64,000 nt of DNA from Bacillus sp. RO3. GTDB taxonomy: Bacteria > Bacillota > Bacilli > Bacillales > Bacillaceae_B. The translations under genes and the position numbers were made by a program. Location: assembly GCF_012911895.1 (NCBI RefSeq), contig NZ_JAAXCV010000032.1, forward strand, positions 1 to 64,000, written 5' to 3'. The notes below the pieces were generated by a model. The model saw only the letters and a list, made by a program, of their open reading frames with translations, was not told the DNA's origin and did not search any database. Each line of letters opens with the position of its first letter. Positions within the stretch are counted from its first letter, which is position 1. This document shows positions 31,297-40,051 of this stretch, piece by piece.

Positions 31297-31734
31297 TCAA
31301 TCCAACTTTTTGATTAACTCGCCAATCAATGAATCCAACTCTCTGTATGTATGCCTATAGATGTCCACGCTTCCCCCATACGGATCCGATACATCAAGAT
31401 CAGCAGGATCTTCCAGGACGAACTCCTTTAATGTGAATAGTTTGTCCGCCACATGTGGATACTGATCCACGATCGCCCGCTTATGGTTCGATGTCATGGT
31501 AAAAATATACGAAGCCCAATCCAGGTTCTCTCTCGTAAGCGAACTGGATTGGTGTCTATGTATTATATCGTTCTCTTCCAACACTTCTTTAGCCTGAAAT
31601 GAAGCTTCATTTCCATCCATGGCAAAAACACCGGCAGATTTCACATCAAATCTCTCTGCCCCCTTATGCTTCAGCAACGCCTCCGCCATGGGACTCCGGC
31701 ACGTATTCCCCGTACAAACAAACAAAATATTCAT
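31297..31734 (-). CDS. ywlE: Protein-arginine phosphatase YwlE
   Basis: It removes phosphate from arginines phosphorylated by McsB, opposing protein marking for ClpCP. The 145-residue low-molecular-weight phosphatase fold has the P-loop CTGNTCRS at residues 7-14. Thr11 is the residue known to give arginine-phosphate specificity. The general acid Asp lies in DVSDPYGG. The ATG at 31734 has AAGGAGG at 8 nt. Placed between rpiB and mntP as expected. Confidence 0.94.
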   Translation of the reverse strand: MNILFVCTGNTCRSPMAEALLKHKGAERFDVKSAGVFAMDGNEASFQAKEVLEENDIIHRHQSSSLTRENLDWASYIFTMTSNHKRAIVDQYPHVADKLFTLKEFVLEDPADLDVSDPYGGSVDIYRHTYRELDSLIGELIKKLD

Positions 31735-31808
31735 CACGTCAACCTCCTTACAGCCTATTATAAAATATTTTCCAAACCTCACCTAGCCCATTCACAAAGA
31801 ATACAAAA

Positions 31809-31960
31809 AGAAAAGCGCAGGCGGCTTGGTCAGAGGCGACATGCTTAAGGCAAGTCGACCGGAAAGGCGCTTTTTGCCTTTTTGGTCGGCTTGACTTAAG
31901 ACCTCGAGCCTCTAGCCGACGGAGCTGGACAATCGAAAAGCGCAGGCGTCTCCGTCAGGG
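31809..31960. repeat. 125-bp palindromic repeat plus a truncated second copy
   Basis: A full unit (31809-31933) matches the atp-upp repeats: AAAAGCGCAGGCG start, inner AAAGGCGC...TTTTTGCCTTT hairpin, GACCTCGAG and GGAGCTGGACAAT end. A cut second unit runs to about 31960, just before a dispersed 12-mer (31991-32002). It sits between ywlE and mntP. Confidence 0.85.
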
Positions 31961-31990
31961 TTGATTAACATAATTAAAAAGCCCACCCCA

Positions 31991-32002
31991 AGGGACGGAC
32001 CT
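31991..32002 (+). repeat. Dispersed 12-mer AGGGACGGACCT beside the mntP 3' end
   Basis: Exact copy 33 bp beyond the mntP stop codon and about 30 bp from the truncated 125-bp repeat. No hairpin partner seen. Confidence 0.75.
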
Positions 32003-32034
32003 TCCATCCATTTCAAAAATTCACTCCTCCTTCA

Positions 32035-32589
32035 TTACAATGGCAGCAGCAGCTTAATCCCAAACGCGAACAAGATGCTTCCGCCCAGAGCTTCGCTATA
32101 CGCCCCCAGCACCCCCTGGAATTTCCGGCCAATCAGTAAACCCGTCCAGGTCAGCACCGTCGCAGCGATCCCAAAACAAATGAGCGCAACCGCCGTTCTC
32201 GCCCCGAAGATCCCCAGGGTCAAGCCAACTGAGAAACTGTCCAGGCTGACACTCAATGCAAAGAGTACCAAGCCGAATCCTACAGGGGAAATAAGGGTTG
32301 CTTCCTCTTCCTTGAAGCTCGACATAAACATCTGCGCACCCAAAATGATCATGAGGATCCCCCCGGCATAAGCCGCAAATGAGCCGAACGTTTCCGATAA
32401 AAACTTCCCTGTCATCATCCCGAAGAGGGGCATCCAAACATGAAAGATGCCGACGACCAATCCTATATATAAGATTTGCTTTAATCTCAGCTGAAACATA
32501 CCCATCCCGATCCCGATGGAAAAGGCATCCATCCCAAGAGCAAATGCCATTAACATTAAGGTAATCAATTCTCCTATAATCGTTGTCAT
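32035..32589 (-). CDS. mntP: Manganese exporter MntP (YwlD)
   Basis: An inner-membrane Mn2+ efflux pump with six helices. The 184-residue product has the family's two repeated motifs, [17 protein letters not shown] and [19 protein letters not shown], with their membrane Asp residues. The start is uncertain: the ATG at 32589 has a distant GGGGG box, and a longer reading opens at 32628. I saw no yybP-type Mn2+ riboswitch in the short upstream gap. Confidence 0.9.
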   Translation of the reverse strand: MTTIIGELITLMLMAFALGMDAFSIGIGMGMFQLRLKQILYIGLVVGIFHVWMPLFGMMTGKFLSETFGSFAAYAGGILMIILGAQMFMSSFKEEEATLISPVGFGLVLFALSVSLDSFSVGLTLGIFGARTAVALICFGIAATVLTWTGLLIGRKFQGVLGAYSEALGGSILFAFGIKLLLPL

Positions 32590-32707
32590 TTTTGTTCTTA
32601 TCCCCCTCCGGACATGCCTACAGGACAAATGTATGCACGTCCAACGGGAATTAGAATGATAAATAACTTCGTAGACGAGACATCACTCCTATATTGCTCC
32701 TGCACAA

Positions 32708-32741
32708 AAAACCCCCTGCAGTTTCTTTAAACCACAGGGGG
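32708..32741 (-). terminator. Terminator of ywlC
   Basis: CCCCCTG (32712-32718) pairs with CAGGGGG (32735-32741), with inner AGTTT/AAACC pairing, followed by a T-run on the minus strand. Confidence 0.85.
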
Positions 32742-32752
32742 AGAACATTTCG

Positions 32753-33793
32753 TTATTCTTCCACTACACGGTATCCGGCCGCTTTCTGAAGGCGGTTCAT
32801 GATGGCCAGGCCAACACCTTCTTCAGGAAACATCTCACTGAAAATAATATCCACATCACTTCTATTGAAAGCGCGCAGGGTATCATAGAGATTCTGAGCG
32901 ACAGTACTGAGGTCATCCCTCCTGCCGACAGACAGGATAACATCTGCCTGAAAGTCATTCACATATTCTTCTGTCGTTAACACACCGACTTTGAGTCCTT
33001 CGGCTTTTTTGTTATCGACTAATAATTGAAGGTCGCTTCTCGACCCATCAACCAAATAAACCGGAGCATCCGGAGCATAGTGGGTGTATTTCATACCTGG
33101 AGATTTCGGAGCACCCTTTCCTTCTTTAAGAGATGGGTCCACTTCCACTGTTCCCACCACTTCTTCGAGCTGTTCTTTTGTGACTCCGCCGGGACGTAAA
33201 ATAATCGGGCTTGGCCCTGTGCAATCCACTACCGTCGACTCAACGCCAACACCCGTTTCCCCACCATCGACCACTCCGGCGATCCGATTTTCCAAGTCGT
33301 CGATGACATGCTGTGCCGTTGTCGGACTTGGTTTTCCCGAGCGGTTTGCGCTTGGTGCCGCAATCGGAAGGCCAGATGCTTCAATGATGGCCAGGGCAAC
33401 AGGATGATCCGGCATACGGATTCCGACGGACGGCAACCCAGCTGTTACTTTTTCGGAAAATACATTTTTCTTATTTTTAAAAATAATGGTTAACGGACCA
33501 GGCCAAAAGGCATCGATAAGGTTCGCTGCAACATCTGGAACTTCCGCCACCAGTTCTTCCAGCTGATCACGATTTGATATGTGGACAATCAGTGGATTAT
33601 CCGACGGTCTCCCCTTCGCTTCGAAAATTTTCTCTACAGCACGATCCGATTTCGCATTCGCACCAAGACCATAAACGGTCTCTGTCGGAAAGGCCACCAC
33701 TTCATTCTGTTGAAGAACCTTCGCTGCATCCACAATTTGTGGATAACTTCCACCTTTATCCACATCACTTTCCACAATCCAATGTTTCATCAT
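32753..33793 (-). CDS. ywlC: L-threonylcarbamoyladenylate synthase (Sua5/YwlC)
   Basis: It makes threonylcarbamoyl-AMP for the t6A37 tRNA modification. The 346-residue protein has a YrdC domain (VVAFPTETVYGLGANA, KGRPSDNPLIVHI, SANRSGKPSPT) and the Sua5 C-terminal domain (SPGMKYTHYAP, VGLAIMNRLQKAAG). Of three ATG codons near the start, the one at 33793 has an AAGGTGG box at 9 nt. Two perfect DnaA boxes lie inside its 5' end. Confidence 0.95.
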   Translation of the reverse strand: MMKHWIVESDVDKGGSYPQIVDAAKVLQQNEVVAFPTETVYGLGANAKSDRAVEKIFEAKGRPSDNPLIVHISNRDQLEELVAEVPDVAANLIDAFWPGPLTIIFKNKKNVFSEKVTAGLPSVGIRMPDHPVALAIIEASGLPIAAPSANRSGKPSPTTAQHVIDDLENRIAGVVDGGETGVGVESTVVDCTGPSPIILRPGGVTKEQLEEVVGTVEVDPSLKEGKGAPKSPGMKYTHYAPDAPVYLVDGSRSDLQLLVDNKKAEGLKVGVLTTEEYVNDFQADVILSVGRRDDLSTVAQNLYDTLRAFNRSDVDIIFSEMFPEEGVGLAIMNRLQKAAGYRVVEE

Positions 33794-33802
33794 TTCCGTC
33801 AT

Positions 33803-34143
33803 CCACCTTTTTCTATCAACACTTAATCGATTCTATATATGTTAAGAAATCCTGAATTCATAAGCATTCTTCCTTCTTTCTCTTTTGAAAGTATAAAAGA
33901 AACCAACCAATTTCTCAAGTATTGTCCACAAAACGTGAATAATTCTCTACAGTTTGTGGATAAATCTGTGGATGATGTGAATAATTCTGAAAAAAGAGAT
34001 TTTTACTATGAAAACGCTGCATCTCGTATTTTGTCGAATAGTACGCACAAAAAAACTGAACCCTTTCACATGTGAAAGGGTCCAACCTTAGAGGAGACTG
34101 CCATTGCCAATGCATGTAAGGATGAAGGAATTTGTCGAAAACC
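33803..34143. other. 341-bp ywlC-ywlB gap
   Basis: Holds three of the seven DnaA boxes (33922-33975) and the ywlB terminator. It is AT-rich with no coding frame of merit; frames reading through it on the plus strand have no ribosome site. Confidence 0.7.
34049..34082 (-). terminator. Terminator of ywlB
   Basis: A perfect 10-bp palindrome CCCTTTCACATGTGAAAGGG (34061-34080) is followed on the minus strand by TTCAG and a T-run. Confidence 0.75.
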
Positions 34144-34587
34144 TTAAAGATCCAGTCTCATCGTAATGCAGTTATCCACTGTGGATAACTTTTGGGCATG
34201 AACAAAATTCTTAAGATCCTCTACAAAAGGGTCCTTTTCCTGTTGAAAACCAAGGAGATCAAAGAATTGCAGGGATGCTCTCCGGTTGGAGATTAAATAA
34301 AGCCGGGAAAGCTCTTTTTCTTTCGCCAGTTTTAATATCTCTTGGAAGAGAGCAAACAATTCTTCGCTGTCAAAGGAGGAAGTCACAACGAGGGAGCGGA
34401 GCAGGCCCACTTCCTCCTGGACTTCAATCCCAAGAGTTCCGATTAACTGCTTCTCTGAGTCTTCCACTACTAAAAAGCAATCAACACTATTATGAATGCC
34501 TTCTGTACTTAATCCCGCTTTTTTTAAGAAGGCTGTTACTTCCCAAATATCTTCCTGCGTTGCCTGGCGAATCACTTTTAACATCAT
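34144..34587 (-). CDS. ywlB: GNAT-family N-acetyltransferase (YwlB-like)
   Basis: The 147-residue protein has the GNAT pattern: beta-strand GTLGIEVQEEVGLLRSLVV, helix region ELFALFQEIL and SLQFFDLLGFQ. The usual RxxGxG/A acetyl-CoA loop is degraded (VVTSSFDSEE), so activity is uncertain. AAGGAGG precedes tandem ATG codons. Position between ywlC and spoIIR matches B. subtilis ywlB. A palindromic DnaA-box pair lies in its 3' end. Confidence 0.8.
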   Translation of the reverse strand: MMLKVIRQATQEDIWEVTAFLKKAGLSTEGIHNSVDCFLVVEDSEKQLIGTLGIEVQEEVGLLRSLVVTSSFDSEELFALFQEILKLAKEKELSRLYLISNRRASLQFFDLLGFQQEKDPFVEDLKNFVHAQKLSTVDNCITMRLDL

Positions 34588-34692
34588 TTCCTCCTCCTTT
34601 TACTGGTGTTGCCTAGTATTAATGTATGAGGGGAATGAGAGAATAGAACCCGCCATGTGAAAAATACTAGAAAACTAGATTTCGATTGAACG

Positions 34693-34724
34693 AAAAAAAA
34701 GCTTCATCTCATTGGATGAAGCTC
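34693..34724 (-). terminator. Terminator of spoIIR
   Basis: AGCTTCATC (34700-34708) pairs with GATGAAGCT (34715-34723), followed by eight T on the minus strand. Confidence 0.9.
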
Positions 34725-34726
34725 TG

Positions 34727-35563
34727 TTACTTTTTGAAGATTCCTTTGATCAGGTCGACTACGAAAAAGCGGACCTCTACTTCTTCCTCTTCTCCTTCTG
34801 CAACGAAGACAGGCTCTTCCTGTTCCGCATTCGACTGACTTTCTTCGTCATCACTTTCTATGACAGGCAGCTCTTCCGACACTTCCGCTTCCACCGTTTC
34901 AGTTTCTACTACTTTATAAGCAGCCTCATCCGTTACAGGAATCTCTTCCACTTTTTCTTCTGAAGCAAGTTGAGGGATTTCTTTCTCATCTTCAGGATCC
35001 ACTTCTGTCACCTCATGACCACTGGCTTCTACTTTTGTTTCAAAACCTGGGCTTCTTACGGCATTTCCAGTGGAGAAATCCAGGAAGCATAGAGGCGGGT
35101 AGAGTACACACCACCAGTTCGCGCCTTTTCCTTCCCCAAGTGTAATCAATACCGCTTCATATTCTCCTGCAGGATACAGGTACTGACCGTATAATTTAGT
35201 CGGGAACGCCACTTTTCCGAAGTCGATTTTCACTGATTGATCGAGTCCTTCTACTGCCATAACCTCTTCTGCGATGGTCTGAAGCTGCGGTAGCCCTGAC
35301 TGAATGACTGACTTCGCTTCTTCCTGGGAAGTAAGAGTCGCCACCCATTTTGTAATCTCTTTGTTGACTTCATCACGGACAATCCTTTTTACCTGCTGAT
35401 CCGCCTCCAAGTCACTGTTTGCCAGAATCCTGAGCCGAATTGCCTCTTCGGGAATTACCATCGTCTCCTGAGCCGCCATCTCATGCTTCGGTATATATAA
35501 ACTTAAAATCGTTCCTAACGATAGAATCACGATATATAATAAAACCGTTTGTTTTGTTTTCAT
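34727..35563 (-). CDS. spoIIR: Stage II sporulation protein R
   Basis: A forespore signalling protein, exported to the intermembrane space to trigger SpoIIGA cleavage of pro-SigE. Residues 1-25 are a signal/anchor. The core has IPEEAIRLRILANSDLEADQ and GANWWCVLYPPLCFLDF. The 278 residues exceed the 224 of B. subtilis as I recall it, because of an acidic Glu/Val/Thr linker of about 70 residues before the C-terminal VRFFVVDLIKGIFKK. A SigF-type promoter lies just upstream. Confidence 0.94.
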   Translation of the reverse strand: MKTKQTVLLYIVILSLGTILSLYIPKHEMAAQETMVIPEEAIRLRILANSDLEADQQVKRIVRDEVNKEITKWVATLTSQEEAKSVIQSGLPQLQTIAEEVMAVEGLDQSVKIDFGKVAFPTKLYGQYLYPAGEYEAVLITLGEGKGANWWCVLYPPLCFLDFSTGNAVRSPGFETKVEASGHEVTEVDPEDEKEIPQLASEEKVEEIPVTDEAAYKVVETETVEAEVSEELPVIESDDEESQSNAEQEEPVFVAEGEEEEVEVRFFVVDLIKGIFKK

Positions 35564-35584
35564 TTTATCTCCCCCTCAGTAACA

Positions 35585-35614
35585 CAGTCTCGTCAAGATG
35601 GGGAAATCTTAAAC
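35585..35614 (-). promoter_or_regulatory. SigF promoter of spoIIR
   Basis: GTTTA (35614-35610), 15 bp, GACGAGACTG (35594-35585) against the SigF consensus GYWTA-15-GGNRANANTW: full -35 match and most -10 positions. The predicted leader is only about 15 nt and includes AGGGGGAG. Confidence 0.65.
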
Positions 35615-35652
35615 TAGTAAAATAACATTTATGATATGAAATTTTGCAATAT

Positions 35653-35752
35653 CCTGTTTTGAAAATAAAATCCCATTTTTGAAACTAAAATCTCAGGAAT
35701 TGAAAATAAAAATCTATTTTTGAAAACAAATCGTCGAAAGTTGAAAATAATA
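35653..35752. repeat. Tandem array of about 20-bp TTTTGAAAATAA units (second site)
   Basis: Five degenerate units share the TTTTGAAAATAA core (variants TTTTTGAAACTAA, ATTGAAAATAA, GTTGAAAATAA). It lies 40 bp upstream of the SigF promoter of spoIIR in the 315-bp spoIIR-prmC gap. Related to the array at 15244-15381. Confidence 0.75.
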
Positions 35753-35878
35753 GTGACGGGAGTCATAAGAAATCAGGAATGCTCGGGAACATTTACTCCA
35801 TTTGAACTTCAGGGTTCCAAAAATCTCACCTTTTCAGTATAAAAAACCCCCGATCAGACAAATCGAGGGCCGACATTT

Positions 35879-36745
35879 TTATTTTCTCACACAAAACACC
35901 ATGCGGTCTTTTCCATTGATATCATGGACGACTTCTACTTCCGCATCACGGAAGGTTTCCCGTAATAAGTCCGCAACCGTCTCTCCCTGACCGACTCCGA
36001 CTTCAAAACCGATCAGAAACCTTTCATTCATGACTAAAGGAAGTTCATCCATCAGTCTTTTGTATAAATCATACCCATCTTCGCCGCCAAAAAGGGCGAG
36101 TTCCGGTTCATGCTCAATGACGACATCGGACAGCGTTTCACGATCCATAAGGGGAATATAGGGAGGATTGGATAAAAGGATATCGAGCTTCACTCCTTCT
36201 CCAATCAACGGCTGCAGTAAGTCCCCTTCAAAAAAGCGAATGTCCGCACCGAGTCTCTCACTATTTTTACGGGCAACCGCGAGAGCTTCACTGGAAATAT
36301 CGACTGCCATCATATCCAGCGGCCACCGGTCCGCTTCCAGCTTCAGGGAAACCCCAATCGCTCCGCTGCCCGTTCCAACATCGGCAGCCTGCAACGTGGT
36401 ATCCTTTTCACTGAACAGATCCTTCATCTTCCCTAATCCATAATAGATCAATTCTTCCGTTTCTGGTCTCGGAATCAGCACATGCTCATTCACCACAAAC
36501 TGTCGGCCATAAAACTCTTCATGTCCAATAATATGCTGGATCGGCACCCCGCCGGCATGTTCCCGGATCCCAGCCTGGAATTCTTCCCACTTCTCCTGAG
36601 GGACGGACCTCCGCTGTTCAGCAAAAAGCTGTGAACGGGACATCCCCATGATATGCCGCAAATAGATTTCTCCCACATTTTCATCGCGGCCATTTTCAAC
36701 TAAAAAAGAAGAAGCCCATTTCAGGGCTTCAAATACCGTCACCAT
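35879..36745 (-). CDS. prmC: Release-factor glutamine methyltransferase PrmC
   Basis: It methylates the Gln of the GGQ motif in RF1 and RF2. The 288-residue protein has an N-terminal helical domain and a SAM-dependent methyltransferase with DVGTGSGAIGVSL and the catalytic NPPYIP. It begins 2 bp after the prfA stop, so enzyme and substrate are co-expressed. The N-terminal domain holds an in-frame copy of the dispersed 12-mer (36599-36610), encoding RSVP. Confidence 0.95.
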   Translation of the reverse strand: MVTVFEALKWASSFLVENGRDENVGEIYLRHIMGMSRSQLFAEQRRSVPQEKWEEFQAGIREHAGGVPIQHIIGHEEFYGRQFVVNEHVLIPRPETEELIYYGLGKMKDLFSEKDTTLQAADVGTGSGAIGVSLKLEADRWPLDMMAVDISSEALAVARKNSERLGADIRFFEGDLLQPLIGEGVKLDILLSNPPYIPLMDRETLSDVVIEHEPELALFGGEDGYDLYKRLMDELPLVMNERFLIGFEVGVGQGETVADLLRETFRDAEVEVVHDINGKDRMVFCVRK

Positions 36746-36747
36746 GC

Positions 36748-37818
36748 CTACTCTTCCAGTCTCTCTAGAAGCTTGGATTGGTCTTCGATGATTAACGCAT
36801 CGATGACTTCATCCATCTTGCCTTCAAGAATTTGGTCAAGCTTTTGAATCGTCAGTCCGATTCGGTGATCCGTTACGCGGTTTTGTGGGAAATTGTACGT
36901 ACGGATACGTTCGGAACGGTCCCCCGTACCAACGGCAGATTTACGGTTTGCATCGTATTCAGCCTGTACTTCACGCTGGAATTTATCGTAAACGCGGGCA
37001 CGGAGTACTTTCATTGCTTTTTCCTTATTCTTGATTTGCGATTTTTCATCCTGACATGACACGACCACACCTGTCGGAAGGTGCGTCAAACGAACGGCTG
37101 ACATGGTCGTGTTAACACTTTGTCCTCCCGGTCCGCTTGATGCAAACGTGTCTACACGGATGTCTTTATCGTGGATGTCCACTTCGACTTCTTCTGCTTC
37201 AGGCAGACAGGCAACCGTTGCCGTGGACGTATGGATACGTCCCCCGGATTCAGTTTCAGGTACGCGCTGCACACGGTGCGCCCCGTTTTCGTACTTCATC
37301 TTGGAGAATGCGCCATTACCATTAATCATGAAAATAATCTCTTTATATCCACCGACACCAGTAGAGTTCGCTTCCATGATCTCGATCTTCCAGCCTTGAG
37401 ATTCTGCATAACGGCTGTACATACGGTATAAATCACCTGCAAACAGGGCTGCTTCATCTCCTCCGGCAGCTCCGCGCACCTCCATGATGACGTTCTTATC
37501 ATCATTCGGGTCTTTAGGGATCAATAATATCTTCAAACGGGCTTCCAACGCTTCAATTTGTTCTTCAAGCTCGGAAACTTCTTCTTTCACCATTTCACGC
37601 ATATCAGCATCAAGCTTGTCATCGAGCATCGCCTTTGCGTCTTTATGCTGCTGAGTAAGCTCTTTATATTCGCGGTAGGCTTCTACTGTTGCTTGGATAT
37701 CTGATTGCTCTTTTGAATAATCTCTTAGCTTTTTTGGGTCATTCACAATTTCTGGATCGCTCAGAAGTTCATTTAACTTATCATAGCGATCTTCCACTGC
37801 TTGTAAACGATCGAACAC
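36748..37818 (-). CDS. prfA: Peptide chain release factor 1
   Basis: It reads UAA and UAG. The 356-residue protein has the GGQ motif in [12 protein letters not shown]. The start is GTG at 37818, 7 nt after GAGGTG. Upstream of prmC in one unit. Confidence 0.97.
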   Translation of the reverse strand: MFDRLQAVEDRYDKLNELLSDPEIVNDPKKLRDYSKEQSDIQATVEAYREYKELTQQHKDAKAMLDDKLDADMREMVKEEVSELEEQIEALEARLKILLIPKDPNDDKNVIMEVRGAAGGDEAALFAGDLYRMYSRYAESQGWKIEIMEANSTGVGGYKEIIFMINGNGAFSKMKYENGAHRVQRVPETESGGRIHTSTATVACLPEAEEVEVDIHDKDIRVDTFASSGPGGQSVNTTMSAVRLTHLPTGVVVSCQDEKSQIKNKEKAMKVLRARVYDKFQREVQAEYDANRKSAVGTGDRSERIRTYNFPQNRVTDHRIGLTIQKLDQILEGKMDEVIDALIIEDQSKLLERLEE

Positions 37819-37935
37819 AGCTATTCACCTCAAATTTTAGTCCATAACAGTCTAATTATATTATATGGTGTATGTAAAAACAAGGTGGATGGAAATAGGC
37901 AGAGGGGATGGAAAGGACGGAAATGGTCTGAAGGG

Positions 37936-37967
37936 TGCAAGCAGATCCGCAATGAGACCTGCTTGCA
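37936..37967 (-). terminator. Hairpin after the YhcN-type lipoprotein gene
   Basis: TGCAAGCAG (37967-37959) pairs with CTGCTTGCA (37944-37936). No T-run follows, so termination is uncertain. Confidence 0.4.
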
Positions 37968-37972
37968 GCTTG

Positions 37973-38425
37973 TTATCTTTCGGTGATTTTCACATTGATG
38001 TCGTACCTTGGAATTGCTTTTTCTAATCTTTCTTTTAACATGGCCTCTTCTTTATCCGTCTCAGCCATATTCATTTCTTCCCGGGTATGGGCCGTCACCC
38101 ACATTTGTTGTCCATTGATCCAGACTTCATCGGGTTCGAAGCTTGTATACTCCCTGACAACCTCACGGGCCTTATCTTCATAAACCCCTGTCGTTGTCGA
38201 CGTCGTGCCTGGATTGTTGGTCAGGTTGGGGAAATTCGGGTTATCATTGGTAATATTCCGGACGCTCCGATCCTGTCGTTCGTCCATCACCTGCTTTCGG
38301 TTATCAATGAACCGGGTACCATTTTTATCCTCATGGATTCCGTATTCCGACTCCTGATTAACCCCGCAAGCCGTGATTAAAATAAAGAATACCGTAAAGG
38401 ATAAAGCGATGATTATTTTTTTCAA
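37973..38425 (-). CDS. YhcN/YlaJ-family sporulation lipoprotein
   Basis: The 150-residue product has a lipoprotein signal (KKIIIALSFTVFFILITAC) and a YhcN/YlaJ domain (YEDKAREVVREYTSFEPDEVWINGQQMWVTAHT to RYDINVKITER, given here in parts). Start: TTG at 38425, nine bases after a perfect AGGAGG. A longer upstream frame is open but has no such box. Family members sit in the spore inner membrane or cortex region. The central part is Asn/Thr-rich. Confidence 0.82.
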   Translation of the reverse strand: MKKIIIALSFTVFFILITACGVNQESEYGIHEDKNGTRFIDNRKQVMDERQDRSVRNITNDNPNFPNLTNNPGTTSTTTGVYEDKAREVVREYTSFEPDEVWINGQQMWVTAHTREEMNMAETDKEEAMLKERLEKAIPRYDINVKITER

Positions 38426-38666
38426 TTTATCGCACCTCCTGGGTTTAGGATTTCCCACAGGAAAGTGCTTATGCACAGAAAGATCGAGGGGTTTTTGCAT
38501 CTCAGGGTAAATGAAGATTTTATACTTGGGCAAGAGAATCATTGGATTAGGTTTTTTTGATAGGCTCTTTTCGTTAACATTAAGCTCATTAGTTCCGTTG
38601 CTACAAACTCATCATCCGGCATATATTAGTTCACAAAGCCTTGCATCTGTTGAAACCTGTTCAAAT

Positions 38667-38692
38667 AAAAAAAGCCCCTAAAAGGGACTTCA
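38667..38692 (-). terminator. Terminator of tdk
   Basis: AGTCCC pairs with GGGGCT (one G-U pair) over a short loop, followed by a seven-T run on the minus strand. Confidence 0.75.
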
Positions 38693-38696
38693 TTCA

Positions 38697-39308
38697 CTAT
38701 ATCTTCTTCACCATATCTGGTGTCACGCTGATTCCAGTCGGCACTTCATGGTGGTGACGGCATCTTGGTTCATAGGCTTCCGATGCACCTACGAGGATGA
38801 CGGGATCATCGTAGCAAGCCGGTTCACCATTGATGAGACGCTGGGTCCGACTGGCAGGAGAGCCGCAGACGGCACAAACAGCTTGAAGCTTTGTCACTTG
38901 TTCAGCAATGGACATCAAGTCCGGCATGGGACCGAATGGCTCTCCGCGGAAATCCTGGTCAAGGCCTGCGAGGATGACACGGTATCCGCTGTTTGCTAAT
39001 TTCTGGACGACTTCCACAATGCCTTCGTCGAAAAATTGAACCTCATCAATAGCTACAACATCCACCTCAGGATTCAGGTCATCGAGGATTACATCGGAAC
39101 TCTCTACTGCTTTGGCGATGACAGAAGTACCATTGTGAGATACTACTGACTCATCGCTATAGCGATTATCTAGTTTTGGCTTATACACAGCAATTTCTTG
39201 TTTAGCAAATTGAGTGCGTCGTACCCGGCGGATCAGTTCCTCGGATTTCCCTGAGAACATGCTGCCGCAAATGACTTCTACCCAACCCGTTTGTTTCATG
39301 ACATACAC
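38697..39308 (-). CDS. tdk: Thymidine kinase
   Basis: It phosphorylates thymidine with ATP. The 203-residue type II enzyme has the P-loop GSMFSGKSE, the DEVQFFDEG Walker B region and Cys pairs (CAVCG plus later Cys/His) for structural zinc. The start is a GTG at 39308 behind AAGGAG; the family start MYVMKQ matches this reading. Between rpmE and the YhcN-type gene. Confidence 0.96.
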   Translation of the reverse strand: MYVMKQTGWVEVICGSMFSGKSEELIRRVRRTQFAKQEIAVYKPKLDNRYSDESVVSHNGTSVIAKAVESSDVILDDLNPEVDVVAIDEVQFFDEGIVEVVQKLANSGYRVILAGLDQDFRGEPFGPMPDLMSIAEQVTKLQAVCAVCGSPASRTQRLINGEPACYDDPVILVGASEAYEPRCRHHHEVPTGISVTPDMVKKI

Positions 39309-39440
39309 GAAAGCGCCTCTCCTTCCTTACACATTGATCTATAATAAACAGTCTGACTGCTAGTAAATACGGACTACTCTTTTAGTATAAAGCATTCCTT
39401 TATGTACGGGAATCATGCTCTAAATCCTGTAATTTGGCAG

Positions 39441-39475
39441 AAAAAAAGAGGCACAGTTCAATTGGAACTGCCTCT
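39441..39475 (-). terminator. Terminator-like hairpin in the tdk-rpmE gap
   Basis: GAGGCACAGTTC (39448-39459) pairs with GAACTGCCTC (39465-39474), followed by a T-run on the minus strand. It stands about 35 bp beyond another terminator, so it may back it up. The 310-bp gap holds no credible gene. Confidence 0.65.
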
Positions 39476-39508
39476 ATTTCTTCAACCATTTGCTTTAAAG
39501 GTAATAAA

Positions 39509-39541
39509 AAACAGGCAAGCATGAAGATCCTTGCCTGTTTT
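39509..39541. terminator. Bidirectional terminator after rpmE
   Basis: AAACAGGCAAG (39509-39519) pairs perfectly with CTTGCCTGTTT (39530-39540), with A- and T-runs on both sides. Confidence 0.85.
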
Positions 39542-39618
39542 TCTGCTAGAAGAGAAGGACCGATCGAATCTTTTGCGCCTATGCACAAAGGGGTTCGATG
39601 CGACCTTCTGGCTCTTCA

Positions 39619-39831
39619 TTATTGTTGTTTTTGTTTGATACCGTATTTTTTGTTGAAACGGTCAACACGTCCACCAGCGTCCGCGAATTTCTGACGGCCT
39701 GTGTAGAATGGATGGCATTCAGAACATACCTCAACGCGCATTTCTTCCGCTACAGAACCAGTTTCAAATTCGTTACCGCAAGCACAGCTAACTTTGATCG
39801 TGTTGTACTTAGGATGAATTCCTGATTTCAT
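39619..39831 (-). CDS. rpmE: 50S ribosomal protein L31 (zinc-binding type)
   Basis: The 70-residue protein keeps the two Cys pairs (CACG and CSEC) that bind zinc, so it is the C+ form replaced by a C- paralogue under zinc limitation in B. subtilis. The ATG at 39831 has GGAG at 9 nt; an ATG three codons earlier abuts the box. Between tdk and rho as in B. subtilis. Confidence 0.96.
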   Translation of the reverse strand: MKSGIHPKYNTIKVSCACGNEFETGSVAEEMRVEVCSECHPFYTGRQKFADAGGRVDRFNKKYGIKQKQQ

Positions 39832-40051
39832 TACTTTCATCTCCTTCCGCCCTGAATCATCTGAAACAGAGTAATTTATTACGAAGATATATGTGATATG
39901 AGCATAAGCATGAGAGTTATAGCCAGCCCCTTACCACATCCATATTTAAAAACACATTGATGTTATTATAACAAGGACAAGGGATATTTGCAACCTGAAA
40001 AATTGGAAGTTCCAGACATGACCGTCCTCGAAAAATCATTCGATCCTTAGG

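Larger units (their letters stand above)
33738..34188. promoter_or_regulatory. DnaA-box cluster spanning ywlC-ywlB
   Basis: Perfect boxes (TTATCCACA or complement): 33738-33746, 33756-33764, 33955-33963, 34180-34188. One-mismatch boxes: 33922-33930, 33967-33975, 34172-34180; the last abuts 34180-34188 as a palindrome. B. subtilis has oriC-proximal DnaA-box clusters, one at ywlC, that restrain replication initiation. The same role here is inferred from position and sequence. Confidence 0.8.

Noticed and set aside
32590-32752. Possible Mn2+ riboswitch before mntP
   Set aside because: The gap is mostly the ywlC terminator and shows none of the conserved yybP-ykoY loop sequences.
39400-39588. 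62-codon minus-strand frame in the tdk-rpmE gap
   Set aside because: It covers both terminator hairpins and lacks a ribosome site.
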